NCBI GenBank assembly: GCA_022565875.1
Contig: JAIULY010000011.1
Span: forward strand, 1 to 33,684
DNA length: 33,684 nucleotides
Direction of reading: 5' to 3'
Origin: Schleiferiaceae bacterium
Lineage (GTDB): Bacteria > Bacteroidota > Bacteroidia > Flavobacteriales > Schleiferiaceae
The notes under the pieces were generated by a model. The model was not told the DNA's origin. It made no database searches and worked only from the letters and a program-made list of their open reading frames with translations. The stretch's first letter is position 1, and each line of letters opens with the position of its first letter. Below, piece by piece: positions 15,358 through 24,404 of this stretch. Position numbers and translations under genes: made by a program.

Positions 15358-15957
15358 TTGAACATTCTCGCTCACCTATTTTTATCCTTTGACAATCCCG
15401 CAGTAATGGTGGGGAATTTCATTGGGGACCATGTCCGCTCCAAAGACCTACAACGCTTTGATTTACCTACACAGTTTGGCGTGCGCTTGCATTGGGACAT
15501 CGACCAATTCACTGATAACCATCCGGTTGTTATGCAAAGCAAAATGCGGCTGCGACCGAAGTACCGCAAGTATAGCCCTGTGGTAGTAGATATTTTTTAC
15601 GATCATTTCCTTTCTAAAAATTGGAATACCTACCACAAAACTCCGCTTCTCGAATTCTCCCAGCAATTTTTTGACACTTGTAATACCGTTTGGGAATCCC
15701 TACCTGCCTCTGCACAGCACATGTTACCATATATGCAAAAGCACCAATGGCTAATTGCTTATGGTGACTTTGAGGGCTTGGGGCATGTTTTTAATGGGAT
15801 GAGCAGAAGAGCATCCTTCCAATCCAAGATGGAAGGTGCGGTGCAAGATTTGCAAAACCACTACGAAGCCTATTCAACTGAATTTGAAACGTTTTTCCCT
15901 GAGCTCATCACCTTCTCGAAAAATCGTTATTCCTTTTATCACAATCAATTGAAGTAA
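15358..15957 (+). CDS. Acyl carrier protein phosphodiesterase-like protein (AcpH family), TTG start
   Basis: A 199-residue protein whose N-terminus MNILAHLFLSF matches the family opening (MNxLAHLyLS), so the TTG at 15358 is taken as the real start; the next in-frame ATG would remove the conserved start. Further family features are GNFIGDHV (about 19-26), LHWDIDQFTDNHP and VVVDIFYDHFLSKNW. The family member in Escherichia coli removes the phosphopantetheine group from acyl carrier protein with a metal ion; the H and D residues of these motifs are the likely ligands. Trp replaces the Arg often found after the His of LHxxID. The M23 peptidase gene starts 6 bp after its stop. Bacterial homologues are often called AcpH, but activity outside E. 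coli is not certain. Confidence 0.85.
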   Translation: MNILAHLFLSFDNPAVMVGNFIGDHVRSKDLQRFDLPTQFGVRLHWDIDQFTDNHPVVMQSKMRLRPKYRKYSPVVVDIFYDHFLSKNWNTYHKTPLLEFSQQFFDTCNTVWESLPASAQHMLPYMQKHQWLIAYGDFEGLGHVFNGMSRRASFQSKMEGAVQDLQNHYEAYSTEFETFFPELITFSKNRYSFYHNQLK

Positions 15958-15963
15958 ACACAA

Positions 15964-17733
15964 ATGCGCTACCTACTTTTTTCTATGCTCACTTTTGGTT
16001 GGGTTATAATGGGCTTTGCCAACAAGGAGACGCCAAAATACTTTGGTTTTCAACAACTTTCCAACACCACTTTTGCAGACGAAAAAGAGTACCCCAAAGA
16101 CTATTTCGCTCCACCTTTAGACATTCCACTTGTTTTATCTGGGAATTTTGGTGAGTTGCGCAGCAATCATTTTCATTCAGGGATCGATATCAAGACACAA
16201 GGCGTTACTGGCAAAAACGTATTGGCTTCCGCCGATGGTTACGTCAGCCGCGTAAAAATTTCTCCGTGGGGCTATGGAAAAGCCGTTTACATTACGCATC
16301 CCAATGGCTACACTACTGTTTATGCGCATTTAGATGAAATTTTGGGTGACTTGGGCGCCTACATCAAACAGCAACAGGTGCAGCAACAGTCCTTTGCGGT
16401 AGATTTGTTTCCAGGTAAAAACAGATTTTCATACGTCCAAGGACAAGTCTTCGCCAAATCGGGGAATAGCGGGGGCAGCGGTGGGCCACATTTGCATTTT
16501 GAAATTAGAGAAACCGCTACAGAACGCCCTGTAAATCCGCTGCACTTTGGCTTTGCCATACAAGACAACATACCGCCTGTTATTCAAGGTGTTCAGGTGC
16601 ATCCACTTTCCGAAGATGCTGACGTCAATGGTCTGCATCACCCCTTTGCCGCACAACTCGATGTGCAGGGAAAAGGCGTGTATGCCTTGCGCAACACCAT
16701 TACCGCCGCAGGAGATATCGGCTTCTCTATCAATACATTCGACCGACAAAATGGCGCCTCCAATCAAAATGGTGTGTACCGGGTAGAAATGTTTGTAAAC
16801 AATGAAAAACGGTACGACTTTAAAGCGGATAAACTCGACTTCAATGAAACGAGATACCTCAATGCCCTAATTGATTATGAACGATTTTACAAACTCAAAA
16901 ACCGCTACCACAAAACCTTTTTAGAACCAGGGATACGCCTGAATATGTTCCCGTATATCCACCCACAACGCGGCGTCGTATCTATTTTGCCCGACAGCTT
17001 GTATCAGGTAGAAATTCGCACCAGCGACATCGAAGGCAACCAATCGGTGGTAAAATTTGAAGTGCGCGGCAAGCCCATTACTAGAGTCCCCGACGATGTT
17101 CACTCAGACTCACTCATAAAACACAATCAAAGTTATTACTTTCAAACAGATAGTGTCCGCATTCAACTGCCAGCTCATGTGTTGTATCGCAATACCCCAT
17201 TTACGTACGCATTTGAGAGTAAGCGCAATGCAGTTGTTTCTGGCGTACATCATATTTTAGAGGGTAGCGTACCCGCTCACAAATATTTCACTGTGAAGAT
17301 AAAAGCCAATACCACGGCATTACAACACCGCGAAAAAGCATGCGTGGTCAGCTTCACTGCCAACAATGGATTGGTTTACGAAGGAAAAGCATGGGAGGGC
17401 GATTGGTTAGTAGCCTCCACGAGATCTTTTGGTGCGTATGCAATTGCTATAGATACGATAGCCCCGAAAATCACACCTTTAAATAGTGTGGCAAACAGCA
17501 ACATCAACAAACAGCAAACCATCGCTTTTAAAATAACGGATGACTTGTCCGGCGTGGACAGTTTTCGAGGAACTGTCAATGGAAAATGGGTAGTAATGGA
17601 CTATGATCCAAAGACATCACGATTGGTATACACCATTGACGAAACCACAACATCAGGCAGAAATACCTTTGAGTTGACCGTGACAGATAATCTGGGAAAC
17701 CAAAGTAATTACACCGCCAATTTCACAAGATAA
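15964..17733 (+). CDS. Secreted M23 (LytM-type) metallopeptidase
   Basis: A 589-residue protein with an N-terminal signal (about 1-19). The peptidase domain contains HFHSGIDIKT (zinc ligands H71 and D75 of HxxxD), YAHLDE (H121) and GGPHLHFEIRE (H176 and H178 of HxH), the full LytM zinc/catalytic set. A Gln-rich insertion (KQQQVQQQ) lies at about 135-142. The C-terminal 390 residues are beta-rich and end in an Ig-like domain (PKITPLNSV...DDLSGVDSFRGTVNGKW...FELTVTDNLGNQ). M23 enzymes cut peptidoglycan cross-links; the long C-terminal part may bind or position it. It is 6 bp downstream of the AcpH-like gene, so probably co-transcribed. Confidence 0.92.
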   Translation: MRYLLFSMLTFGWVIMGFANKETPKYFGFQQLSNTTFADEKEYPKDYFAPPLDIPLVLSGNFGELRSNHFHSGIDIKTQGVTGKNVLASADGYVSRVKISPWGYGKAVYITHPNGYTTVYAHLDEILGDLGAYIKQQQVQQQSFAVDLFPGKNRFSYVQGQVFAKSGNSGGSGGPHLHFEIRETATERPVNPLHFGFAIQDNIPPVIQGVQVHPLSEDADVNGLHHPFAAQLDVQGKGVYALRNTITAAGDIGFSINTFDRQNGASNQNGVYRVEMFVNNEKRYDFKADKLDFNETRYLNALIDYERFYKLKNRYHKTFLEPGIRLNMFPYIHPQRGVVSILPDSLYQVEIRTSDIEGNQSVVKFEVRGKPITRVPDDVHSDSLIKHNQSYYFQTDSVRIQLPAHVLYRNTPFTYAFESKRNAVVSGVHHILEGSVPAHKYFTVKIKANTTALQHREKACVVSFTANNGLVYEGKAWEGDWLVASTRSFGAYAIAIDTIAPKITPLNSVANSNINKQQTIAFKITDDLSGVDSFRGTVNGKWVVMDYDPKTSRLVYTIDETTTSGRNTFELTVTDNLGNQSNYTANFTR

Positions 17734-17797
17734 CCTAAAGGGAATGTTAAAAATAGAATTCCCAAAACTTTATAAAATAAGATTGGTGAGTTTGAGT

Positions 17798-17805
17798 TAA
17801 CTTTG
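17798..17805 (+). promoter_or_regulatory. Candidate -7 element of the TonB receptor operon
   Basis: TAACTTTG is a full TAnnTTTG match ending only 7 bp before the ATG at 17813. No -33 TTG at 20-bp spacing is seen. Transcription would start at or just before the start codon, giving a leaderless or nearly leaderless mRNA. Confidence 0.5.
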
Positions 17806-17812
17806 TAGCCAC

Positions 17813-18508
17813 ATGAATACGATGAGATACCTTTTCAGCATACTACTTGTTATTGCAATGACGAGCCTGGGGTTACGCGCACAGTCTTCGTCTATCGACA
17901 CAACCGCTATCCGCAGCACACCACGTCCGGTGGTGCAATTCTCTGGGGTGGTGATTACCAACGATTCCATTCCTTTGTTTATTCCGTTTGCTCATTTGCG
18001 CGTTCGCGGGCGTTACCAAGGAACCATGAGTGATGCTGAAGGTTTTTTCACCTTGGCGGCGATGAGTGGTGATACCATAGACATCACCAGCTTAGGCTTT
18101 AAAAAAGAAACCTTGGTCATACCAGATTCATTGAAAGGTAAAGGGTATTTGATTCAAATTTTCATGGCGCGCGACACTACGTTACTCGATGAAATCACAC
18201 TTTACCCTTGGCCTACACCAGAGCGATTTAAGTATGCGTTTTTAAATATGGACGTCAACCAAACCGAGTTGGATATAGCGCGTCGCAATCTTGCGATAGA
18301 AGAATTGCGAGCACGGGCCGCCGCCATGGGATCTAGTGCAGAAGAAATGCAACGCTACGCCATTGCCATCCAAAATCAACAGATGTACAACTCCAATAGG
18401 TACTACGGTGGTACTGGTGGGGCCGCAATTCTAGGAGCACTGTCTAATCCATTCTCTTGGGCACAGCTGTTTGAGGCAATCAATAGGGGTGACTTCAAGC
18501 GGAGATAG
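17813..18508 (+). CDS. Secreted protein with carboxypeptidase-regulatory-like domain
   Basis: A 231-residue protein with a signal peptide (MRYLFSILLVIAMTSLGLRAQ from the second methionine). A CarboxypepD_reg-like beta-sandwich (about 40-120) shows FSGVVITNDSIPLFIPFAHLRVRGRYQGTMSDAEGFF and GDTIDITSLGFKKE, followed by a helical, Ala/Glu/Arg-rich region and a Gly/Ser-rich tail. The same domain begins many TonB-dependent receptors, and a receptor gene follows after 3 bp, so the two probably act together in the outer membrane. The start could be 17813 or the ATG at 17822; the second gives a more compact signal peptide. Ligand unknown. Confidence 0.82.
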   Translation: MNTMRYLFSILLVIAMTSLGLRAQSSSIDTTAIRSTPRPVVQFSGVVITNDSIPLFIPFAHLRVRGRYQGTMSDAEGFFTLAAMSGDTIDITSLGFKKETLVIPDSLKGKGYLIQIFMARDTTLLDEITLYPWPTPERFKYAFLNMDVNQTELDIARRNLAIEELRARAAAMGSSAEEMQRYAIAIQNQQMYNSNRYYGGTGGAAILGALSNPFSWAQLFEAINRGDFKRR

Positions 18509-18511
18509 CAG

Positions 18512-20956
18512 ATGCGACAATCCTTTTGGGCAATTCTTTTTTTGGCCTTTGCCGCTCGTGTTGCTTATGGTCAAGCCCATGTTATTGAGTGTGCTTTTGT
18601 AGACCAGAAAGGCAAACCCGTTTCGCAAGCGTTCATCAATATTAATGGAGTAACAGCAGTTTCCGACTCCTTGGGTAAAGCTACCGTAACGCTCGCCACC
18701 CCAACCGATACATTACAAATTTTAGTACGGCACATTAGTTACCAGCAAATTACGGATCGCATTTACACCAAAAAACAGCAACGCATTCGTGTAACTTATA
18801 AACTATCCGAGTTTTCCACAGAACTAGAAGCCGTTGAAGTGCGCGATGAAAGAGCTAGAATGGAGGGCACTACAGTTATTCAGGCGCGTGAAGTAGAATT
18901 TTATGCGGGGCCTACCTCTAGTGTAGAGGGTTTGATCAAGACGTTGCCCGGCGTATTTAGCAACAGTGAACTCTCCAACCAATACAATGTAAGAGGCGGT
19001 AGTTTTGACGAAAACCTCGTCTATGTCAATGGTATAGAAATTCACCGACCCTTTCTAGTGCGTGCCGGCCAACAAGAAGGCCTTAGCTTTATCAATCCCG
19101 ACATGGTAGAAGCGGTAAACTTTTCTGCTGGCGGCTTTGAAGCGCGTTATGGCGATAAAATGTCTTCGGTTTTAGATATCCGCTACCGCAAACCCACAGC
19201 ATTTGGTGTGCGTACTCAAGCTAGTTTCATGGGGGGAAGTGTTACCACAGAAGGTATTTCCAAAGACAAAAAATTTACCGCTATGGGCAGTGCGCGGTAC
19301 CGCACCAACCAACTTTTGGTAGGGAGCATGGATACCGATGCAGATTTCCGTCCACGATTCACCGATTTGCAAGCCTATCTTACTTATGAAATAAGTACCC
19401 GCTGGGAATTGTCTTTTCTGGGCAACTACTCCAAAAACATCTACAACCTGATTCCCACAAGTCGCACCACAGACTTTGGCACGTTGCAAGAAGCCTTAAG
19501 GGTAAATATATTTTTTGAAGGTCAGGAGAATTACAACTTTACCACGCGTTTTGGCGCCTTTACAGGAACGTATAATGCATCCGACAAAATGCAAATGAAG
19601 TTTACAGGGGTGATCTTTCAAACAGTAGAGGAAGAAAACTTTGATGTCATTGGCCTGTATCGCCTCAATGAACTAAACAATGACTTGGGTAGCGATGATT
19701 TTGGCGAAATTGCGTTTTTGAGAGGCGTAGGTGGTTTTCACAACTACGGCCGCAATACGCTTGACGCTTTGGTATACAACTTTGACTATCAAGGCACTTA
19801 CATAGAAGAAGACAACAGCTGGGGCTGGGGTATAAAGTGGCAAGGCGAAGACATCATCGACCGCTACAAAGAGTTTGAGCGCATCGATTCCGCAGGCTAT
19901 AGCGTCCCCTTCACAGGCCCAAGTGTACAAGATTGGATTGATCGCAACATTAATTATGCAGAAGGTTTAGATCTATTTGAACATTTTGATTCAAGAGAAG
20001 CGGTGAGAAGCGACCGGCTAATGGCCTTTGTTGAAAACAACCGGTCTTGGGATAAGAACGGCAATAGCTTTCGTTTAAATCTAGGTCTCCGCGCGCAGTA
20101 TTGGTCGTTGAATGGGCAGACCATCGTCAGCCCTAGAGCCAACTTTTCTTGGAAACCCAATTGGAAATCCGATTGGGTTTTTCGCGTGGCTTCCGGTTAT
20201 TATCAACAGCCTGCATTTTATCGCGAAATGCGCAATTTAGCGGGAAGTATCAACCGCGATATTCGCGCGCAGCAATCCATACATTTTGTAGCGGCTGCCG
20301 ATTATGGATTCAAGGCCAAAGACAGGCCCTTCCGCTTGGTTACGGAAGTGTATCACAAGCAAATGAACTATTTGATTCCCTATGAAATCGATAACGTTCG
20401 GCTGCGGTATAGCGCATTAAACGAAGCCGTTGGTTTTGCAACAGGGATTGATACACGCGTGCATGGAGAGTTTGTGCCCGGCACAGAGTCCTGGGCGAGT
20501 TTTTCGCTATTTACGGTACAGGAAAACATCGAGGGGGATGGCGCAGGCTTTATCCCTAGACCAACGGATAACAGGTTTAGCTTCAGTATCTTTTTTCAAG
20601 ATCACTTGCCCAACAACCCATCATCAAGGGTGAGTCTCACCTTATTTTTGGGTGGCGGTTTTCCTCATGGCGCACCACAAACCCCTCGCAAGGAGCAAAT
20701 TCTTCGTGCTCCCTTGTACCGTCGTGTAGATATCGGTTTTATAAAAGTCTTGAAAGATGAAACCATTACTTCCAATTGGAAAGCTATGAAGCCCTTCAAA
20801 GCCTTTTGGGTCTCTGTAGAAGTTTTCAACTTATTGCAAATTAGAAATACCGTTTCATATCTTTGGATCCGAGATATCAGCACCGCCAATCAGTACGCCG
20901 TGCCCAATTACCTCACCGACAGATTAATTAACTTAAAGGTAACTGCCAAATTTTAA
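18512..20956 (+). CDS. TonB-dependent outer-membrane receptor
   Basis: An 814-residue receptor with a signal peptide (about 1-21, cut near AYGQA) and an N-terminal carboxypeptidase-regulatory domain (about 24-100: VIECAFVDQKGKPVSQAFININGV). A plug domain (about 110-230) carries GLIKTLPGVFSNSELSNQYNVRGGSFDENLVYVNGIEI and FSAGGFEARYGDKMSSVLDIRYR, followed by a 22-strand-type beta-barrel ending LTDRLINLKVTAKF with the usual C-terminal Phe. These proteins import large or scarce ligands using TonB energy. No SusD-like partner is present, so it is not a typical SusCD pair. It overlaps the next small gene by one base. Confidence 0.94.
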   Translation: MRQSFWAILFLAFAARVAYGQAHVIECAFVDQKGKPVSQAFININGVTAVSDSLGKATVTLATPTDTLQILVRHISYQQITDRIYTKKQQRIRVTYKLSEFSTELEAVEVRDERARMEGTTVIQAREVEFYAGPTSSVEGLIKTLPGVFSNSELSNQYNVRGGSFDENLVYVNGIEIHRPFLVRAGQQEGLSFINPDMVEAVNFSAGGFEARYGDKMSSVLDIRYRKPTAFGVRTQASFMGGSVTTEGISKDKKFTAMGSARYRTNQLLVGSMDTDADFRPRFTDLQAYLTYEISTRWELSFLGNYSKNIYNLIPTSRTTDFGTLQEALRVNIFFEGQENYNFTTRFGAFTGTYNASDKMQMKFTGVIFQTVEEENFDVIGLYRLNELNNDLGSDDFGEIAFLRGVGGFHNYGRNTLDALVYNFDYQGTYIEEDNSWGWGIKWQGEDIIDRYKEFERIDSAGYSVPFTGPSVQDWIDRNINYAEGLDLFEHFDSREAVRSDRLMAFVENNRSWDKNGNSFRLNLGLRAQYWSLNGQTIVSPRANFSWKPNWKSDWVFRVASGYYQQPAFYREMRNLAGSINRDIRAQQSIHFVAAADYGFKAKDRPFRLVTEVYHKQMNYLIPYEIDNVRLRYSALNEAVGFATGIDTRVHGEFVPGTESWASFSLFTVQENIEGDGAGFIPRPTDNRFSFSIFFQDHLPNNPSSRVSLTLFLGGGFPHGAPQTPRKEQILRAPLYRRVDIGFIKVLKDETITSNWKAMKPFKAFWVSVEVFNLLQIRNTVSYLWIRDISTANQYAVPNYLTDRLINLKVTAKF

Positions 20957-21207
20957 TGCGACTCGTAGACACTATCCCCCACCCTGTTTTCAAAATATCT
21001 GTATTTGCCATGGAACTGTATTTCTATGTAGAAATAGAAGCAGGCCCCATGAAACAATGCTTCAAATACACTAAAGATATTGTCCCCAACATCGCCAAAT
21101 TGAAGGCCACTATGGACGATAGCTTCTTAAAAGAGGCGCACGAAAACTTCAATGCCATGTACCGCAATTTTAGCGCAGCATTGGAGAAGGCTAAAACAGA
21201 ACAATGA
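20956..21207 (+). CDS. Small conserved-looking protein downstream of the TonB receptor
   Basis: An 83-residue protein whose ATG shares one base with the receptor stop codon (TAATG), so it is translationally coupled. The sequence starts MRLVDTIPHPVFKISVFAMELYFYVEIEAGPM, with alternating hydrophobic strands, then a helix rich in Lys and Glu (KEAHENFNAMYRNFSAALEKAK). There is no signal peptide, so it should be cytoplasmic. I do not recognise a named family. The coupling and the coherent strand-strand-helix make-up argue that it is real. Its role with the receptor is unknown. Confidence 0.7.
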   Translation: MRLVDTIPHPVFKISVFAMELYFYVEIEAGPMKQCFKYTKDIVPNIAKLKATMDDSFLKEAHENFNAMYRNFSAALEKAKTEQ

Positions 21208-21272
21208 ATGCCTTGCCATTTCAAGCGCACTTTTTAATCACACACAGCGACGAATAGGCGCAACGTTTTTTT

Positions 21273-21280
21273 TATTTTTG
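21273..21280 (+). promoter_or_regulatory. Candidate -7 element in the 21208-21430 spacer
   Basis: TATTTTTG is a full TAnnTTTG match. It would give a leader of about 145 nt to the gene at 21431. No -33 TTG is seen at the expected distance. The spacer also holds the AT-rich palindrome CGAAAAATTTTTCG at 21323-21336. Confidence 0.35.
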
Positions 21281-21430
21281 GACTGTTAAAACAGGAACTA
21301 TAGCACCCTCTGGTATTTTTTTCGAAAAATTTTTCGGGGTAAAGGATGTGTTCCAAAAGTAAAACTCCAAACGGAATATCGCCATCCATACACCACTGTC
21401 AACGCTTAACATTAAAAACACAATCTCCAC

Positions 21431-21877
21431 ATGAAAAAGTCCCTTATCAAAATAGCTATAGTACTCGGCGTAGTGCTGATTGGCGTTTTTTCATTCCTGT
21501 ATTGGGGTGTTTACGATTATGGCAGCCGTTCGGGTATTGTCATTCGCGTAAGCAAAAAAGGTGCGCTTTTCAAAACTATGGAAGGCCAGTTGAATCTCCA
21601 AACCTTTGGTGCACTAGAACGCCCTAATGCCATGACAGAAACCTTCGATTTCAGTGTCGATAAAAAGGACGAAGTCGTTTTTCAACAGCTAAAAGATGTT
21701 AGTCTGTCCGGTGAGCGTGTGCGTTTGGAATTTAAAAAACGTTATGTACAAGTACCTTGGCGCGGCGATTCCAAGTATTTTGTAACCGAGGTCGTGCGCT
21801 CTGAGCAACCCAACGCCAAAAAAGAACGCACGAACCCGTATCGCGAAAACCGAGAAACCCCGACCACTCAGCTTTAG
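21431..21877 (+). CDS. Small membrane-anchored protein of unknown function
   Basis: A 148-residue protein with an N-terminal membrane helix (about 6-26, IKIAIVLGVVLIGVFSFLYWG) and a beta-rich domain: SGIVIRVSKKGALFKTMEGQLNL, FDFSVDKKDEVVFQQL, then RVRLEFKKRYVQVPWRGDSKYFVTEV. The pattern (RSGxxIxxSxKGxxFKTxEGxL and the YxxxPWxGDxxYFV end) is one I know from Bacteroidota proteins often labelled 6-phosphogluconate dehydrogenase. Nothing in the sequence supports that label: there is no Rossmann motif and the protein is far too short. A charged tail follows. Its stop lies 3 bp from the stop of the convergent beta-helix gene. Confidence 0.8.
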   Translation: MKKSLIKIAIVLGVVLIGVFSFLYWGVYDYGSRSGIVIRVSKKGALFKTMEGQLNLQTFGALERPNAMTETFDFSVDKKDEVVFQQLKDVSLSGERVRLEFKKRYVQVPWRGDSKYFVTEVVRSEQPNAKKERTNPYRENRETPTTQL

Positions 21878-21880
21878 CAA

Positions 21881-23653
21881 TTATTGCAAAACCAACGGTA
21901 TGGCTTGCGCTGTTTGGTCTACGCGCCACTCCAAAAGCACATGCCCACGTGGCAAGTCGGCGGTTGATACACACCACAAATCGTTTGCGTTGCGAAACGG
22001 CTGCCGAGCGACACGTGCCCCTGTTGGCGAAATGAAATACACCTCCGGCTGAAATGAACAACAAGAAAAACAGACTTCTGTAGTAGCGGGATTTGGAAAA
22101 ACACGCAGCAACGACTCTACCTTGTCCGTTTCACTTGGCACATCCAACCGCGATGGTTGGCTTTCCTGTACATTTTGTTTTAGCTGTGGCTGAACGCCTA
22201 GTAAAGTCCGAGCACAAGACGGGTTGGCGATGTAAAACGGGCTAAAATTATAGGTAGGAACAGCCACCAACAAACCATTAGCAATGCGAACCACTTGGAT
22301 CGGAGAGCACAGCTCATTTTGATGAACATCAAAACCTTGAAAAGGACTGTTAGCAGAAATAGAGCCCGAAATAGCCACACCATTTGCTGTGAATTTGTTG
22401 TTGCCCTTGTGCATGCGCACCCCGTTTGCGTTGTTCAACTGAATAGCTGCCGTGTTGCTCCAGAAAACATTCCCACCATATCTTCCGAGCTCCAGCCAAC
22501 TATTGTTGCTAGCCTTCACGGCTATCCCGTTAGCCGAAAAATTAGAACAGGAAAAGTGCGCATGGCCATTGTTTAGTTGCAACCCCTCAAGGGAATTATT
22601 ATAAAAAACGCTTTCAAAAACTTGAAGCTCACCATTTGCCCCTTGTTCGCAGATAGCGCCTACATCATTATTAAAAACATCGCAATGATTGATACCTGAG
22701 AAACCAACAAGGTGATTTCCTAGCCAGCCTACTCTACAACCAGAAAAGGCACAGCTCTCTAATTGAACACTCACATTATGGGAAAGTAAACCCGTATCAC
22801 AATCCCAAAATCTACTGTTCTCTATTACCACAACATTGCCGAGATAAGATTGTATCTGAAGCCCTTTTATGCCATTTATAAACAATATATCGTCAAAAAA
22901 ACCCTGTTGAAATGTGGCAAAAACACCGGCAAACTTTCTGTTTGTAATAGTTGCAGCAAAAGTGGTTTGAAAAATATGCACGTGAGCGACGTCGAAGTTT
23001 AGGACTACACCCTCCGCCATATCAACCTGAATGCCATCAAATTGAATCGACTGAAAGGATTGGGGAAATACGAGATCTTGAGTCAAGGATAGTCTTGTAG
23101 CGCCAAGGCTATCAGAAAACTGAATTGTATTGGAGCCATCTAACTGCCAAAACATACCCGAAGGATGAGGTGCTGCAGGATGTTGTGAGAACCTCACCAT
23201 TCCCCGACCCATAGGGTTAAAACTAGCTCCAGGCTGCAAGGTCACTTTTCCAGATATTTCCAATATTGCTTGGGGATGCCATAGAAAAATACGTGCGCCG
23301 GGATGAATAATTAACTCACCCAGCTGACTGATGGTGAGCGTTTGTTGTCCGAATAAAAGGAGTACAGAACCCGGAAGGAGTTCTAAAACGCCATTGCCTT
23401 TCAAGTGCATCTGAGAAATTTGGGAAGAAGAAAAAGAGAGCCGTTGGTTTGTTCCCACACAAATTTGTTGTGTGATTTCTAGCGTATGGCCAGCTATTTG
23501 GCTATTGGTTGGCAAGGGAACTTCAGAGTACTCGGCTAAAACTTTTGTGAGCAGTGATTCTGTTTTTGACGGGAATTGGCTTTGGCCAAGAGTTGGAATA
23601 CAAGCAAGGACACCAAACAGTATTGCCCTAGCTTTTGGCAAGATTGTCTTCAT
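21881..23653 (-). CDS. Secreted right-handed beta-helix protein with type IX secretion C-terminal domain
   Basis: A 590-residue protein with a signal peptide (cut near LGQSQ). A long middle region is made of short repeats with Asn turns and buried hydrophobics (for example FSGINHCDVFNNDVGAICEQG, VFESVFYNNSLEGLQLNNGHA, NFSANGIAVKASNNS), the pattern of parallel beta-helix (Pbl/PbH1-type) repeats. The last 80 residues carry LLRVFPNPATTEVCFSC and end in VLLEWRVDQTAQAIPLVLQ, the type A C-terminal signal for the T9SS. Such proteins are surface-attached or released and often bind or cleave polysaccharide, but no catalytic residues can be named. It is apparently monocistronic. Confidence 0.85.
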   Translation of the reverse strand: MKTILPKARAILFGVLACIPTLGQSQFPSKTESLLTKVLAEYSEVPLPTNSQIAGHTLEITQQICVGTNQRLSFSSSQISQMHLKGNGVLELLPGSVLLLFGQQTLTISQLGELIIHPGARIFLWHPQAILEISGKVTLQPGASFNPMGRGMVRFSQHPAAPHPSGMFWQLDGSNTIQFSDSLGATRLSLTQDLVFPQSFQSIQFDGIQVDMAEGVVLNFDVAHVHIFQTTFAATITNRKFAGVFATFQQGFFDDILFINGIKGLQIQSYLGNVVVIENSRFWDCDTGLLSHNVSVQLESCAFSGCRVGWLGNHLVGFSGINHCDVFNNDVGAICEQGANGELQVFESVFYNNSLEGLQLNNGHAHFSCSNFSANGIAVKASNNSWLELGRYGGNVFWSNTAAIQLNNANGVRMHKGNNKFTANGVAISGSISANSPFQGFDVHQNELCSPIQVVRIANGLLVAVPTYNFSPFYIANPSCARTLLGVQPQLKQNVQESQPSRLDVPSETDKVESLLRVFPNPATTEVCFSCCSFQPEVYFISPTGARVARQPFRNANDLWCVSTADLPRGHVLLEWRVDQTAQAIPLVLQ

Positions 23654-23807
23654 CGATAGAACTATTTAGTTGAAACAAGCCCTACACGGGGCACGAAAAA
23701 CCAAATCGATGAGCAACCTCGAAAAAATCAGAAAGTAGCGCAACACAACCCACCGACAACAAGGCCGCTAAAGTAGGTGATTTACGTCAAAAAAACAATA
23801 ATACTAA

Positions 23808-24377
23808 TTATTTTTTTGTATTAAAAGTATTCATTGTGATTTGCGGGCCAGCGAGAACGAAAGACTCGATAGCAGCAACGGCCCGATTTAGAAGCTCGGG
23901 GAGTTCCGATTGTTGGTCATCTGACCAATGCCCAAGTACATAATCCACCTGTTGCCCTTTTGGGTAATCGTTGCCGATGCCAAAGCGGAGTCTTGGGTAA
24001 ACCGTTGTATTGAGTAGGTCTTGGATATTTTTCAAGCCATTATGCCCACCGTGAGAACCATTGAGTTTGAGACGCAGCGTTCCGAAGGGAAGAGCGATTT
24101 CGTCGACGATTACGAGAATATTTTCCTGTGGCACTTGAAGCTGTTCGGCCCAATACCGCACTGCTTTGCCGCTTAAGTTCATGTAAGTAGACGGCTTGAT
24201 TAAGGTAATTTTTCGCCCTTTCAAAGAGGTTGTCGCCACATCTGCGTAGCGATCTGGGGCAAAAAAAATATTGGATGCCTTAGCAAAGGCATCCAATACA
24301 TCAAAACCAATATTATGTCGCGTATGCGCATAATCAGCACCAATGTTTCCCAATCCTACGATAAGATATTTTTTCAT
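23808..24377 (-). CDS. pth: Peptidyl-tRNA hydrolase
   Basis: A 189-residue bacterial-type Pth that releases tRNA from peptidyl-tRNA dropped by ribosomes. The family motifs are complete: IVGLGNIGADYAHTRHNIGF with the catalytic His of RHN (H21), KPSTYMNLSG, VDEIALPFG and GSHGGHNGLKNI, then RLRFGIGN. Length is normal. It lies 27 bp downstream of rplY, in the prs-rplY-pth order common in Bacteroidota, so it is likely the last gene of that operon. Confidence 0.96.
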   Translation of the reverse strand: MKKYLIVGLGNIGADYAHTRHNIGFDVLDAFAKASNIFFAPDRYADVATTSLKGRKITLIKPSTYMNLSGKAVRYWAEQLQVPQENILVIVDEIALPFGTLRLKLNGSHGGHNGLKNIQDLLNTTVYPRLRFGIGNDYPKGQQVDYVLGHWSDDQQSELPELLNRAVAAIESFVLAGPQITMNTFNTKK

Positions 24378-24404
24378 GAGACAGGGAAAACCAGGTAAGC
24401 GTGA

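Noticed and set aside
21323-21336. Palindrome CGAAAAATTTTTCG as an operator
   Set aside because: It is AT-rich and short, of a kind common in AT-rich spacers, and there is no second copy or promoter context to support it.
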